A DNA stretch of 64,000 nt from Niabella sp. GTDB lineage: Bacteria; Bacteroidota; Bacteroidia; Chitinophagales; Chitinophagaceae. The notes under the pieces were generated by a model, which ran no database searches, had not been told where the DNA came from, and saw nothing but the letters and a program-made list of their open reading frames with translations. Positions 43,749 to 52,809 of this stretch are shown here, piece after piece. The translations under genes and the position numbers were made by a program. How positions within the stretch are numbered: position 1 is the first letter of the stretch; the number at the start of each line of letters is the position of its first letter. The stretch lies in NCBI GenBank assembly GCA_017744715.1, contig JAGIAT010000006.1:186001-250000 (forward strand), given 5' to 3'.

Positions 43749-45113
43749 ATGACATTGAAAAGAAGGATAGCGCTTAGCTGGAGCATTGCTTATTCATTGC
43801 TTTTTGGCGTACTGATGGTGATCATCTATTACGCTTTTTATGATTTCAGGCGCGATGAGTTCCGGCAAAACCTGAAGGACAAATCGATGGTTACGGCCCA
43901 TTTTATTGCAAAGACCCCCGATTTTATAAAAGGGGTGCCGCAGTTTTTAAGTGAGTCGGATGACGGGTTATATAAAGAAGAGATCCTGATCTTTAACCAG
44001 GATAAAAAACTGCTGTATAGTACCGTAAAGGATGAAAGTGTTTCCTGGGATGCCAACCTGCTAAAGGAGCTGGACCTGAAAAATGAAATCTACGTAGAAA
44101 ACACCACACCTGAATATTTCGGCGTGCTGATCAGAATCGATGATCAGCAGTTCTATATATTAACCAGCGCAGAAGATGTGAACGGACGCTCCAAGCTTCG
44201 TTTTCTTGGTTATATCCTGTTGCTTACTTATGTAATCAGTACCGCCGTGGTATGGCTCAGCAGTTATTTTTTTGTACGGAAATTACTGCGTCCGCTGGAT
44301 CAGTTAACGCAACAGATAACGGATATAACGGCACATAATATTACAGAGCCGGTACCCGAAAAAGGCACCAACGATGAGATTTCCGTACTGGCCCGCTCCT
44401 TTAATACGGTAATGCGGCGTATTAATGATGTATTGCAATCTCAAAAGGATTTTACCTCCAGCGCGGCACATGAAATCCGCACCCCGTTGACCCGCATCGC
44501 CTTTCAGCTTGAAAATTTGAAATACCAGGAAGCACAACCGGAGCAGAAGGGTAATACCATTGCCAATATAATTAAGGATGTGCAGCAGCTTTCGGACCTG
44601 ACGAGATCCCTGCTGCTGCTTTCAAAATTTGATAAAGAAAATATCAGCAGTATTTACGAAACCGAACGCATTGATGAGGTAGTTTTTAATGCCTACGAGC
44701 AGGTATTAACACAGTATCCGGAGCTGAAAATGGAGTTTACCATTGTTACGACAAGTACAAAAGAACCGGTGCTGCTTATAAACGGTATCCGGTCGCTGCT
44801 GGAAATCGTATTTATAAACCTGTTGAAAAATGCCGCGGCTTATTCGGTTACTTCACAGGTAACGGTCACCATCCGGGAAACGGACGAATGGATGGAGGTG
44901 GATGTCTGCAGCTATGGACCCTTGCTTCGGGAAGAAGAGCAGCATCGGCTTTTTGAGCCGTTTATGAGAGGCCGCAATGCACAACACCTGTCCGGATCGG
45001 GGCTTGGATTGCCCATTGTAAAGCGGATCATCGATTATCACAAAGGACAGATCCGTTATCTGCCGGTTGCGCCCGATCAAAATATTTTCCAGGTGCGGTT
45101 GCCTTTGCAGTGA
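43749..45113 (+). CDS. Sensor histidine kinase
   Basis: 454 aa. Two membrane helices (about residues 8-30 and 153-175) bracket a periplasmic sensor domain. A HAMP segment follows (RPLDQLTQQITDITAHNITE), then the H-box FTSSAAHEIRTPLTRI (His241), N-box FINLLKNAAAYS and the GSGLGLPIVKRI box. The middle D/F box is weaker (CSYGPLLREEEQHRLF) but the kinase should be active. It is cognate to the response regulator just upstream. Confidence 0.92.
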   Translation: MTLKRRIALSWSIAYSLLFGVLMVIIYYAFYDFRRDEFRQNLKDKSMVTAHFIAKTPDFIKGVPQFLSESDDGLYKEEILIFNQDKKLLYSTVKDESVSWDANLLKELDLKNEIYVENTTPEYFGVLIRIDDQQFYILTSAEDVNGRSKLRFLGYILLLTYVISTAVVWLSSYFFVRKLLRPLDQLTQQITDITAHNITEPVPEKGTNDEISVLARSFNTVMRRINDVLQSQKDFTSSAAHEIRTPLTRIAFQLENLKYQEAQPEQKGNTIANIIKDVQQLSDLTRSLLLLSKFDKENISSIYETERIDEVVFNAYEQVLTQYPELKMEFTIVTTSTKEPVLLINGIRSLLEIVFINLLKNAAAYSVTSQVTVTIRETDEWMEVDVCSYGPLLREEEQHRLFEPFMRGRNAQHLSGSGLGLPIVKRIIDYHKGQIRYLPVAPDQNIFQVRLPLQ

Positions 45114-45149
45114 TCAGTTATTAGCTATCAGTTATCAGTTTTCAGCTAT
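45114..45149 (+). repeat. ATCAGTTATCAG repeat left of the insertion sequence
   Basis: Tandem degenerate copies of ATCAGTTATCAGTTTTCAGC run up to the left IS end. The complementary form occurs on the right side (46553-46602), so the IS sits in or next to an intergenic inverted repeat of a type often seen between Bacteroidota genes. Confidence 0.7.
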
Positions 45150-46552
45150 TGTTGTCCGGTAAAACTTTTAGTTGAAGGGATAAGGGTTGATTTTGAAGGG
45201 AGGATTGTTGCTTTTTTAAGATTTATGGGTTTCCAAGCCCCTATGTTGGAAATAAAGTTGGATTTTGAGGGCTGATCCTGGTTTTAGCGAGTATAGCTCT
45301 TAAGGCCTTTTCAGGGCATTTGAGAAAATCAGGCAAATGGATATAGGTCATCAGGTGTAATCGGATCATGGCTGTCAGATTTGAGAAAGCCCAGTGTTGC
45401 GCTACTGTATTTTTAACGGCTTTAACCAGCAAATCAGCAATCAAAGCGCACCAGATTTGTATTTCAATCGCATTGGGATTATCGCCCAAAAAGTACTTCA
45501 ACGGGTAATTTTGTTTGAGTCTTTTGAAAAGCACCTCGATCTGCCACCTGTTTCGGTATAGGTCGGCAATAGTTGAAGCAGACATATGCAAATTATTGGT
45601 TAAGAACTCCAAAGACCTGCCACTTTGAGGATCTATGTACTCAATGAGCCGGGCTTTTACCTTAGGAGCCCGGCTGGTATCAGCCCCTAAGAGGATATGA
45701 GCGTCGGCGATGATGCCTTTGGCTTGTTGCTGTTCACTTATGGGATTATGTTTGAGTACTTCATATACAAGGCGGGCACGTAGCCTGGTCACCCAGTTGA
45801 CGCCCTGGTTGGAAAGCTGGTTAAAAGTTGCATAATGATTATATCCCCTGTCAAAGACTACTGTTGCTCCGGGGGGCAATTGAACGTGTTTCAAGAATCC
45901 GGAATCCGTACAGGCAGCCGGGCTAAAGCGGATCATGGTGGGCACATCCAGATCGCTACGCATCAGGGTATGTACTTTAATGCCGCCTTTACGCCGGCCA
46001 TCGTATCCCCGGATACCCGATCCCTGCAGTACTTCCTGGAATAAGGTAATGGTTGTGGCATCAAAAATATACAATTGATCTTTATTGCTTTTTGCGGGTC
46101 GGCTGTCCGATAAAAACGGGTGTAACCGGTTGAGTAATTTTAAATAGATTGCTTCAAATACAGCAGAGGGTCGCCGCTTGTTGGCATCAGAAAAGGTACT
46201 GCGACAGGGGTGATGATTTACTCCTAAATGGCTTAACCGTTCTTCCCAGGCCAACATCCCGGTGGTTACTTCCCGAAGTGAGTTACACTGGTTAAATATT
46301 GCATACAACATGGTCACCAGGTGATCGTATGTGGAGAAACGTTTACAATACCGATCGGCACTGAACTCCTTAACTACAGACAACACGAGGTTACGCGGTA
46401 TTAACTTTAATAACTGAGAGAAGATTGGCTGTCCGATAAAAAAGTTACCTTTACCCATGAGTGATGTTTTTTGTGTGGTAACTTAAATCTACTCAAAAAG
46501 GAGGCAATTTGCCTCCCTTTTTTTATCCTCATAATATTTTTACCGGACAACA
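45150..46552. mobile_element. IS4-family insertion sequence
   Basis: The 1.4-kb element is bounded by 15-bp perfect terminal inverted repeats TGTTGTCCGGTAAAA (45150-45164 and, inverted, 46538-46552). It carries one transposase gene on the minus strand. A hairpin with a T-run (GGAGGCAA / TTGCCTCC, about 46500-46525) lies between the transposase start and the right end and may block read-through transcription. No clear target-site duplication is visible because both flanks are repeats. The element looks intact and possibly mobile. Confidence 0.85.
45241..46458 (-). CDS. IS4-family transposase with DUF4372 N-terminus
   Basis: 405 aa. The N-terminal DUF4372-like domain contains GQPIFSQLLKLIPRNLV and FSTYDHLVTMLYAIFNQCNS. 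The DDE catalytic core has Asp in LYIFDATTITLF, Asp in VVFDRGYNHYATF and Glu in YRNRWQIEVLFKRLKQ (the YREK-like motif of IS4). The frame is intact and full length. The terminal inverted repeats lie about 90 bp outside each end, consistent with a complete element. Confidence 0.93.
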   Translation of the reverse strand: MGKGNFFIGQPIFSQLLKLIPRNLVLSVVKEFSADRYCKRFSTYDHLVTMLYAIFNQCNSLREVTTGMLAWEERLSHLGVNHHPCRSTFSDANKRRPSAVFEAIYLKLLNRLHPFLSDSRPAKSNKDQLYIFDATTITLFQEVLQGSGIRGYDGRRKGGIKVHTLMRSDLDVPTMIRFSPAACTDSGFLKHVQLPPGATVVFDRGYNHYATFNQLSNQGVNWVTRLRARLVYEVLKHNPISEQQQAKGIIADAHILLGADTSRAPKVKARLIEYIDPQSGRSLEFLTNNLHMSASTIADLYRNRWQIEVLFKRLKQNYPLKYFLGDNPNAIEIQIWCALIADLLVKAVKNTVAQHWAFSNLTAMIRLHLMTYIHLPDFLKCPEKALRAILAKTRISPQNPTLFPT

Positions 46553-46602
46553 GTGACTGATAACTGATAACTGAAAACTGATGACTGATAACTGATAGCT
46601 CA
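46553..46602 (+). repeat. ACTGATAACTGA repeat right of the insertion sequence
   Basis: Degenerate tandem copies of ACTGATAACTGA, the reverse complement of the repeat at 45114-45149. Together they form an imperfect palindrome interrupted by the IS. Confidence 0.7.
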
Positions 46603-46613
46603 CCGCTCAACGC

Positions 46614-47483
46614 CTACACCTCCGAAACTTTATACTGTTTTACAAATTCTTTCGGAGAAACGCCCTTGATCTCTTTAAAATGCTTGTTGAAATTGGAAAT
46701 ATTGTTATAACCGCTGTTGTAACAGGCTTCGGATACATTATGCGATTGTGCCAGTAAAAGTTTGGCTGCGTGCCCGATGCGTACTTCTTTTATAAAGTCG
46801 GTAAGGGTTCTGCCCGTTTTGGATTTAAAGAACCGGCAGAAGGCGGCCGACGACATCGGGATCAGGGCGGCCACTTCCTCCAATGTGATGGGGTTTCTGA
46901 AGTGTTTAAAGATATGATCAAATATCTGGTTGATCTTATTGGCTTCACCCGAACTTTCAATGATATTAAAGCCCGGGGAGCTTAGTACCCGGGAAGACGT
47001 GGAAAGCGCCAGCACATCCAGCAGTTGCAGCATTAATGCCGACCGGGTAAGGCCCTTTTCGTACAACATCTCCTGCAGGATCATTTTTGCCTTACGCAGC
47101 GTTTCACCCGTAAACAGGATGCCCTTTGCGGCGGATGCAAACAATGCTGCCAGGTGCCGGGCCTCCGGTTTGTGCAGCAGGCCATCACCCATAAAATCCG
47201 GGAAAAAATGCACCACAATGGCATGTGCGGGGATCAGCGGATCGTTGGTGCGGTAGTACTGCCAGCAATGGGGGAGATAGCTGGCCATCAGCACCAGCTC
47301 CGCGCCCTCAAATTCTTCGATATGATCGCCTATAAAACGTTTGCCGGTACAGTTCTCAATAAGGGCTATTTCAAAATTGACATGGCACTTAAAGGACTGG
47401 TATTTTTTCACCTCCAGGAACTCGGAACGCACCGTGAAGGATTGGTCCGGGGGAAACGTAAAATTTTCGTATATAAACTGCAT
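46614..47483 (-). CDS. AraC-family transcriptional regulator
   Basis: 289 aa. The N-terminal cupin-like sensing domain (residues about 15-110) includes AELVLMASYLPHCWQYYRTN. The C-terminal double HTH has ITLEEVAALIPMSSAAFCRF, FKSKTGRTLTDFIKEVRIGH and SEACYNSGYNNISNFNKHFK. It is divergent from the first susC gene, with the palindrome and 38-bp conserved element between. It is the prime candidate regulator of the SusCD genes that follow, with a sugar ligand bound by the cupin domain (inference). Confidence 0.93.
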   Translation of the reverse strand: MQFIYENFTFPPDQSFTVRSEFLEVKKYQSFKCHVNFEIALIENCTGKRFIGDHIEEFEGAELVLMASYLPHCWQYYRTNDPLIPAHAIVVHFFPDFMGDGLLHKPEARHLAALFASAAKGILFTGETLRKAKMILQEMLYEKGLTRSALMLQLLDVLALSTSSRVLSSPGFNIIESSGEANKINQIFDHIFKHFRNPITLEEVAALIPMSSAAFCRFFKSKTGRTLTDFIKEVRIGHAAKLLLAQSHNVSEACYNSGYNNISNFNKHFKEIKGVSPKEFVKQYKVSEV

Positions 47484-47555
47484 CAGCTGCTGATTTTGAA
47501 TATGATCGTTGCTTTAAAAATCGCGCCCTGCACCACATAATCTCCTTTTTTTGAT

Positions 47556-47577
47556 TTTTTGCAATCGATTGCAAAAA
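47556..47577. promoter_or_regulatory. Perfect 22-bp palindrome with LacI-operator core
   Basis: The core GCAATCGATTGC is flanked by TTTTT and AAAAA and is perfectly symmetric over 22 bp. The core TGCAATCGATTGCA fits the classic LacI-family operator form. It lies between the AraC gene and susC, 113 bp before the susC ATG, and resembles the GCAATCG site before the LacI-type gene. Confidence 0.6.
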
Positions 47578-47608
47578 TAACATCAAAACTGGTCAAATCT
47601 GCTGTTGG
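47571..47608 (+). promoter_or_regulatory. Conserved 38-bp element, copy 1 (before susC-1)
   Basis: It contains GCAAAAATAACATC, then CTGGTCAAATCTG and TGTTGG. It agrees with copy 2 (55203) at 32 of 38 positions by manual alignment and ends 82 bp before the susC ATG. The first 7 bp overlap the palindrome. Confidence 0.7.
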
Positions 47609-47690
47609 GCAAAAGTATTTTAATCGGAAATTTTGTTTGGCCTATTCATTTATAACGATTCAAGCACAGCATTAAACCAATTCATTAATT

Positions 47691-50600
47691 ATGTTCAAAC
47701 TAACGAGATTCCTGTTTTGCTTCACCGGCATTTTATGCCTGGTATGTATATATCTGCCTGCAACGGCGCAGGGGCAGATAAAGGTGGAGGGACGTGTGGT
47801 AGCGGCCGGAGACGAATTGCCGTTACAGGGGGCCACCATCGAGTTAAAAGGTACCGAAAGCCGGACGGTTTCCGGGGCCGACGGTACATTCGTTCTTGAG
47901 CTTCCGGCCAGGGGTGGCACACTGGTAGTGTCCTTTGTGGGCTACAAAACCATTGAAACACCTGTATCAAAGGCAGGAGCGCTGAAAATTGCGTTAGAGC
48001 CTTCAGAGGCCAGTACGGACAATGAGGTAGTGGTGGTAGCGCACGGTACGCAACGCAAAAAAGAGATCGTGGGTTCCGTAACCAGCATCAATCCGGCAGA
48101 GCTCAAGATTCCCGCCAGTAACCTCACCAATGCGCTGGCAGGTAAACTGGCGGGGATCATTGCCTTCCAGCGGAGTGGTGAGCCCGGCGCCGATAATGCC
48201 GATTTTTTTGTGCGCGGGGTAAGCACCTTTGGAGAAAGCTACCGCTCTTCGCCCCTCATCCTTATCGATAATATACAGGTAACAACCACCGATCTGGCAA
48301 GGCTGCAGGTAGATGATATCGCCAGCTTTTCTATTTTGAAAGATGCCACCGCAGCGGCGTTGTACGGGTCAAAAGGTGCCAACGGGGTGATCCTGATCAC
48401 CACAAAACAGGGTAAGGAAAGCAAAGTGAATGTTTCCCTCCGCTTTGAGAACTCCCGGTCACAATCGACCCGCAATGTGGAGCTGGCAGATCCGATCACG
48501 TATATGGAGCTGGCCAATGAAGCGGTGCTTACGCGCAATCCGCTGGGTGGCCTGCTGTACCCGAAAGATAAAATTGAAAATACCCGGAACGGAACAGATC
48601 CCGTAGTGTACCCGGTGACCGACTGGCAGAAAATGTTATTGAAAAAAGCTACCAATAACCAGCGTTTTAACCTGAACCTGAGCGGAGGCGGAAAAGTGGC
48701 CCGGTACTATGTATCCGGTGGCCTGAACATTGATAACGGTATTTTAAATGTAGACCGCAGAACGAATTTCAACAGTAATTCGAAACTGACATCTTATTCA
48801 CTAAGAAGTAATGTGAATATTAACCTTACGCAAACCACAGAAATGATCGTGCGGCTTTCCGGTGCCTTTGATGATTACAAAGGCCCGCTGGCCGGCGGGG
48901 CGGATATTTTCGGACAAATCATGCGCTCAAACCCCGTATTATTTCCGGCCTACTACAACCCGACCGAGGAAACCCGGTATGTAAAGCACATTATGTTTGG
49001 TAATGCCGGCAACGCGCAGTATAATAATCCCTATGCCATGTTGCAAAAAGGCTATAAATCGTCTAACCGGTTCGCATTAAATGCGCAGATCGCCCTCAAT
49101 CAAAAACTGGATTTTATTACACAGGGCCTCTCTGCCCGCGGCTTATTGAACCTGCAGCGCAATGGTGAGTTTTCCTTAACCCGGGCATATAATCCCTTCT
49201 TCTACGTAGCGGCAAACTATGATTATACGACCAAACATTATGACCTCATTCCGTTGAACATGGAAACAGGGTCGGGGGCGCCCCAGGGAACAGAATACCT
49301 GGATTATAAAGAAGGTGACAAAAAGCTTTCCGCCGATTTTTACAGTGAACTGGCCCTTGATTACCGGAGAGAGTTTAATAAAGTACATAGCCTCAGCGGT
49401 ACGCTGATCGGAATTGCGAAGAACAGTACCAGCGGTAACCCCGGCACCCTGCAGAGCTCATTACCGTTCCGGAACCTGGGGCTTTCGGGAAGGCTATCCT
49501 ACGTGTACGACAGCCGTTATGCAGCAGAGTTCAATTTCGGATACAACGGTTCCGAGCGCTTTGCCCGGATCCATCGCTTTGGCTTCTTTCCTTCAGCCGG
49601 TGCGGCTTACACCGTATCCAACGAAAACTTCTGGGAGGGGATAAAGCCGGTGATATCAAAACTAAAGCTGAGGGCTACCTATGGCTTTGTAGGAAATGAT
49701 AATATCGGTTCAGCATCAGACCGCTTCTTCTATCTTTCTGAAGTAAGTATGAACGACGGTAACCGGGGCATGCGCTTTGGTACGCTGAAAGATTTTTCGC
49801 TTTCCGGCATCAGCATCGGCCGGTATGCCAACGACCAGATCACCTGGGAGATGGCCGCTAAAACGAATTTTGGAATTGAAACCTCCTTCTTCGGCAAGTT
49901 AAACCTCGATGTGGATGTATACCACGAGCGCCGTACCAATATACTGATGTCCAGGGCTTCGATACCTACCACTATGGGCCTTTCTGCAGATACCCGCGCC
50001 AATGTGGGTAAAGCGCGTTCCCACGGTGTGGATGTGGCCATGGATTACCAGCAGCAGATCACCAGCAAATGGTGGGCCAAGGCCATGGCTAATTTTACCT
50101 ATGCCAGCAGTGCGTACGACGTATATGAGGAACCCCAGTATAAAGAGCAGAACAAGCTGCACCCCGGCCGTTCCCTTTCGCAGCAATGGGGGTATATCGC
50201 TGAGCGCCTGTTTGTAGACGACCTGGATGCGCAGAACTCACCCAAACAAAGTTTTGGTCCTTACGGGGGCGGTGATATCAAGTACCGCGATGTGAACGGC
50301 GACGGAAAGATCACTGCGCTGGACCAGGTGCCCATCGGCTTCCCAACCACACCGGAAATCGTATATGGGTTCGGGATCTCAACCGGGGTTGGACGATTCG
50401 ACTTTTCCGTATTCTTCCAGGGGCTGGCCCGCGAATCATTCTGGATTGATGTTTCCAGCTATGATGCTTCCGGAAACTATACCGGTACCGCGCCTTTTGT
50501 TGGGGAGCAGCGCCAGCTGTTAAAAGTATGGGCCGATAATCACTGGAGCGAAGATAACCGGAATATTTATGCACTGTGGCCGCGTTTGAGTGTGGATGTA

Positions 50601-50861
50601 AATGCCAATAACAGTCAGCAAAGTACCTGGTTCATGCGCAACGGTGCATTGTTACGGATCAAATCGGCCGAGCTTGGATATACCTTATCCAATAGCCTGA
50701 TGAACCGGCTGCATTTTTCCAATGCCCGTTTTTATATAAACGGACTGAACTTGCATACGTTCAGCAAGTTTAAACTGTGGGATGTGGAAATGGGAGGTAA
50801 TGGCCTGGGATACCCGGTACAGCTGGTGCTGAACGCAGGCGTAAACCTTACCTTAAAATAA
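47691..50861 (+). CDS. SusC-type TonB-dependent outer-membrane transporter
   Basis: 1056 aa. The signal peptide (about 1-27, ending PATAQ) is followed by a CarboxypepD_reg-like domain (IKVEGRVVAAGDELPLQGAT), a plug domain (SNLTNALAGKLAGIIAFQRS, YGSKGANGVILITTKQG) and a 22-strand barrel ending NAGVNLTLK. It imports oligosaccharides bound by the SusD lipoprotein encoded immediately downstream. It is the first gene of a four-gene operon. The AraC regulator is divergent. There is no STN domain, so it does not use a FecI/FecR-type sigma relay. Confidence 0.95.
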   Translation: MFKLTRFLFCFTGILCLVCIYLPATAQGQIKVEGRVVAAGDELPLQGATIELKGTESRTVSGADGTFVLELPARGGTLVVSFVGYKTIETPVSKAGALKIALEPSEASTDNEVVVVAHGTQRKKEIVGSVTSINPAELKIPASNLTNALAGKLAGIIAFQRSGEPGADNADFFVRGVSTFGESYRSSPLILIDNIQVTTTDLARLQVDDIASFSILKDATAAALYGSKGANGVILITTKQGKESKVNVSLRFENSRSQSTRNVELADPITYMELANEAVLTRNPLGGLLYPKDKIENTRNGTDPVVYPVTDWQKMLLKKATNNQRFNLNLSGGGKVARYYVSGGLNIDNGILNVDRRTNFNSNSKLTSYSLRSNVNINLTQTTEMIVRLSGAFDDYKGPLAGGADIFGQIMRSNPVLFPAYYNPTEETRYVKHIMFGNAGNAQYNNPYAMLQKGYKSSNRFALNAQIALNQKLDFITQGLSARGLLNLQRNGEFSLTRAYNPFFYVAANYDYTTKHYDLIPLNMETGSGAPQGTEYLDYKEGDKKLSADFYSELALDYRREFNKVHSLSGTLIGIAKNSTSGNPGTLQSSLPFRNLGLSGRLSYVYDSRYAAEFNFGYNGSERFARIHRFGFFPSAGAAYTVSNENFWEGIKPVISKLKLRATYGFVGNDNIGSASDRFFYLSEVSMNDGNRGMRFGTLKDFSLSGISIGRYANDQITWEMAAKTNFGIETSFFGKLNLDVDVYHERRTNILMSRASIPTTMGLSADTRANVGKARSHGVDVAMDYQQQITSKWWAKAMANFTYASSAYDVYEEPQYKEQNKLHPGRSLSQQWGYIAERLFVDDLDAQNSPKQSFGPYGGGDIKYRDVNGDGKITALDQVPIGFPTTPEIVYGFGISTGVGRFDFSVFFQGLARESFWIDVSSYDASGNYTGTAPFVGEQRQLLKVWADNHWSEDNRNIYALWPRLSVDVNANNSQQSTWFMRNGALLRIKSAELGYTLSNSLMNRLHFSNARFYINGLNLHTFSKFKLWDVEMGGNGLGYPVQLVLNAGVNLTLK

Positions 50862-50887
50862 AATTCAAAAAAAGAAAATCATTGGAT

Positions 50888-52780
50888 ATGAAATGTATAA
50901 GAATACTGCCGGTACTGCTGCTCCTGGGATGCTGCGCCTGCAATAAATTTATGGATATTGTTCCGGATAATATTGCTACCCTTGACCAGGCGTTTCAGCT
51001 GAAGGTAACCGCAAAAAAGTACCTGTTTACCTGCTATTCCTATTTGCCCAGGCTGGGCAGTCCCAGCAGTAATTATGGGTTGCTCGGAAGCCGGGAGATT
51101 GCTTCTCCCTACCCGGGATCACAGGCTCCGGGTATTCCCAATTCCATCCTCGAACTGGGCTACGATTATCAGAATACGGTAGAGCCGATCAACAATTACT
51201 GGGACGGCGCAAACGGCGGCGTGGCCATGTTCCAGGCCATCCGTACCTGCAATATTTTCCTGGAGAATATCGGCAAGGTACCGGACATTGATGAAGCAGA
51301 GCGGAGGCGGTGGATTGCAGAAGTAAAAGTATTAAAAGCCTATTACCATTTTCTGCTCCTGCGCATGTACGGTCCTGTGCCGGTGATCCGCGAAAACCTG
51401 CCCGTATCGGCAGGCGTGGATGAGGTGCGGATCAGCCGGGCCCCCGTGGATGAAGTGAGCGGCTATATAGCGGAGCTGATCGATGAAGCAGCACCGGATC
51501 TTCCGCCGGCTGTTTACAACCAGCGGGAAGAACTGGGACGCATCACAGCTCCCATCGCGCTGGCAATAAAGGCCTATGCACTGGTACAAAATGCAAGCCC
51601 GCTGTTTAACGGAAATACAGACTATGCCGATCTGAAAAATAAAGACGGTAAAGCGCTGGTGAGCACCGCCTTCGATAATGGTAAATGGGTAAAAGCGGCA
51701 CAGGCCTGCGATGATGCGATTAAGGCGGCGCATGGGGCCGGCTTCCGGCTGCATTATTTTAACCGGCCTTTTGACCTGAACCCGATCAGCGACAGCTCAA
51801 AAAAACTGATGGATATCAGGGGAGCGGTAACGGAAGAATGGAACCCGGAACAGATATGGGTACTTACAAACAGCAGCACCAGCGAATTACAGCGGTTTTG
51901 TGCGCCTCGTAATGAAGTGTATTCATATACCTATTCATTGTGGGCGGCCAATATGAACGCCTGTGAAATTTTCTATACCAAAAACGGTGTTCCCATTAAT
52001 GAGGACCCCACCTGGGATTATGCCAACCGGTATACCACGTTAAAAACAGTGCCGGCCGAACAGCGCAGCATTATGAAGCCCAACTATACCACCTCCAGTT
52101 TTAATATGGACCGGGAGTACCGGTTTTATGCCGACCTGGTTTTTGATGGCGCTTCTTATTTTATGACACAGCGCCCCAGCGAAACTAATTTGCTTTATAT
52201 ACCCACATTATGGGGATCGCCTTCAACCAGCGGCGGGCTCTCGCGGGTTTCGTTTACCGGCTATTACCCAAAGAAACTGGTAAGCTGGAAAACCACCGGA
52301 AGCGGTAATACGTATACACCCGATGCTTATGCCTGGCCGGCGATCCGGCTGGCTTCACTTTACCTGATGTATGCAGAAGCGGTAAATGAAGCCGAAGGCC
52401 CCGGTGCAAAAGCGTACCTGTACCTGGATTCCGTTCGTGCCCGGGCCGGTTTAAAAGGCGTGGTGGAATCCTGGGCCAATTATTCCCGCAATGCGGCAAA
52501 GCCGGCTACCAAAGAAGGATTACGGAACATCATCCAGCAGGAAACCATGATCGAAATGATCTTTGAAGGAGAAAACTACTGGAATATGCGTCGCTGGAAG
52601 CGCCTCGACCTGATGAACCGACCCATTACCGGCTGGAACATCGAGCAAAAGACAACGGCAGACTTCTACCGGATGCGAACGATCTATACCCCGCATAATA
52701 CCTACCGCGATTACCTGGCACCAATTAAAGAATATGCCTTGCAGGTAAACCCGAACCTGGTACAGAATCCATTATGGTAA
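50888..52780 (+). CDS. SusD/RagB-type glycan-binding lipoprotein
   Basis: 630 aa from the ATG at 50888, giving a lipoprotein signal (MKCIRILPVLLLLGCCAC). It has the SusD tetratricopeptide-like fold markers: MFQAIRTCNIFLENIGKVPD, WIAEVKVLKAYYHFLLLRMY, and the C-terminal EMIFEGENYWNMRRWKRLDL. It caps the SusC barrel and binds the glycan at the cell surface. It starts 26 bp after susC and is followed by two accessory lipoprotein genes. Confidence 0.95.
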   Translation: MKCIRILPVLLLLGCCACNKFMDIVPDNIATLDQAFQLKVTAKKYLFTCYSYLPRLGSPSSNYGLLGSREIASPYPGSQAPGIPNSILELGYDYQNTVEPINNYWDGANGGVAMFQAIRTCNIFLENIGKVPDIDEAERRRWIAEVKVLKAYYHFLLLRMYGPVPVIRENLPVSAGVDEVRISRAPVDEVSGYIAELIDEAAPDLPPAVYNQREELGRITAPIALAIKAYALVQNASPLFNGNTDYADLKNKDGKALVSTAFDNGKWVKAAQACDDAIKAAHGAGFRLHYFNRPFDLNPISDSSKKLMDIRGAVTEEWNPEQIWVLTNSSTSELQRFCAPRNEVYSYTYSLWAANMNACEIFYTKNGVPINEDPTWDYANRYTTLKTVPAEQRSIMKPNYTTSSFNMDREYRFYADLVFDGASYFMTQRPSETNLLYIPTLWGSPSTSGGLSRVSFTGYYPKKLVSWKTTGSGNTYTPDAYAWPAIRLASLYLMYAEAVNEAEGPGAKAYLYLDSVRARAGLKGVVESWANYSRNAAKPATKEGLRNIIQQETMIEMIFEGENYWNMRRWKRLDLMNRPITGWNIEQKTTADFYRMRTIYTPHNTYRDYLAPIKEYALQVNPNLVQNPLW

Positions 52781-52809
52781 TTGTTTGATGACTTAATTTA
52801 ATTTATACG

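Noticed and set aside
45140..46565. Target-site duplication of the IS4-type element
   Set aside because: Flanks GCTAT and GTGAC do not match, and the surrounding repeats make any short match meaningless.
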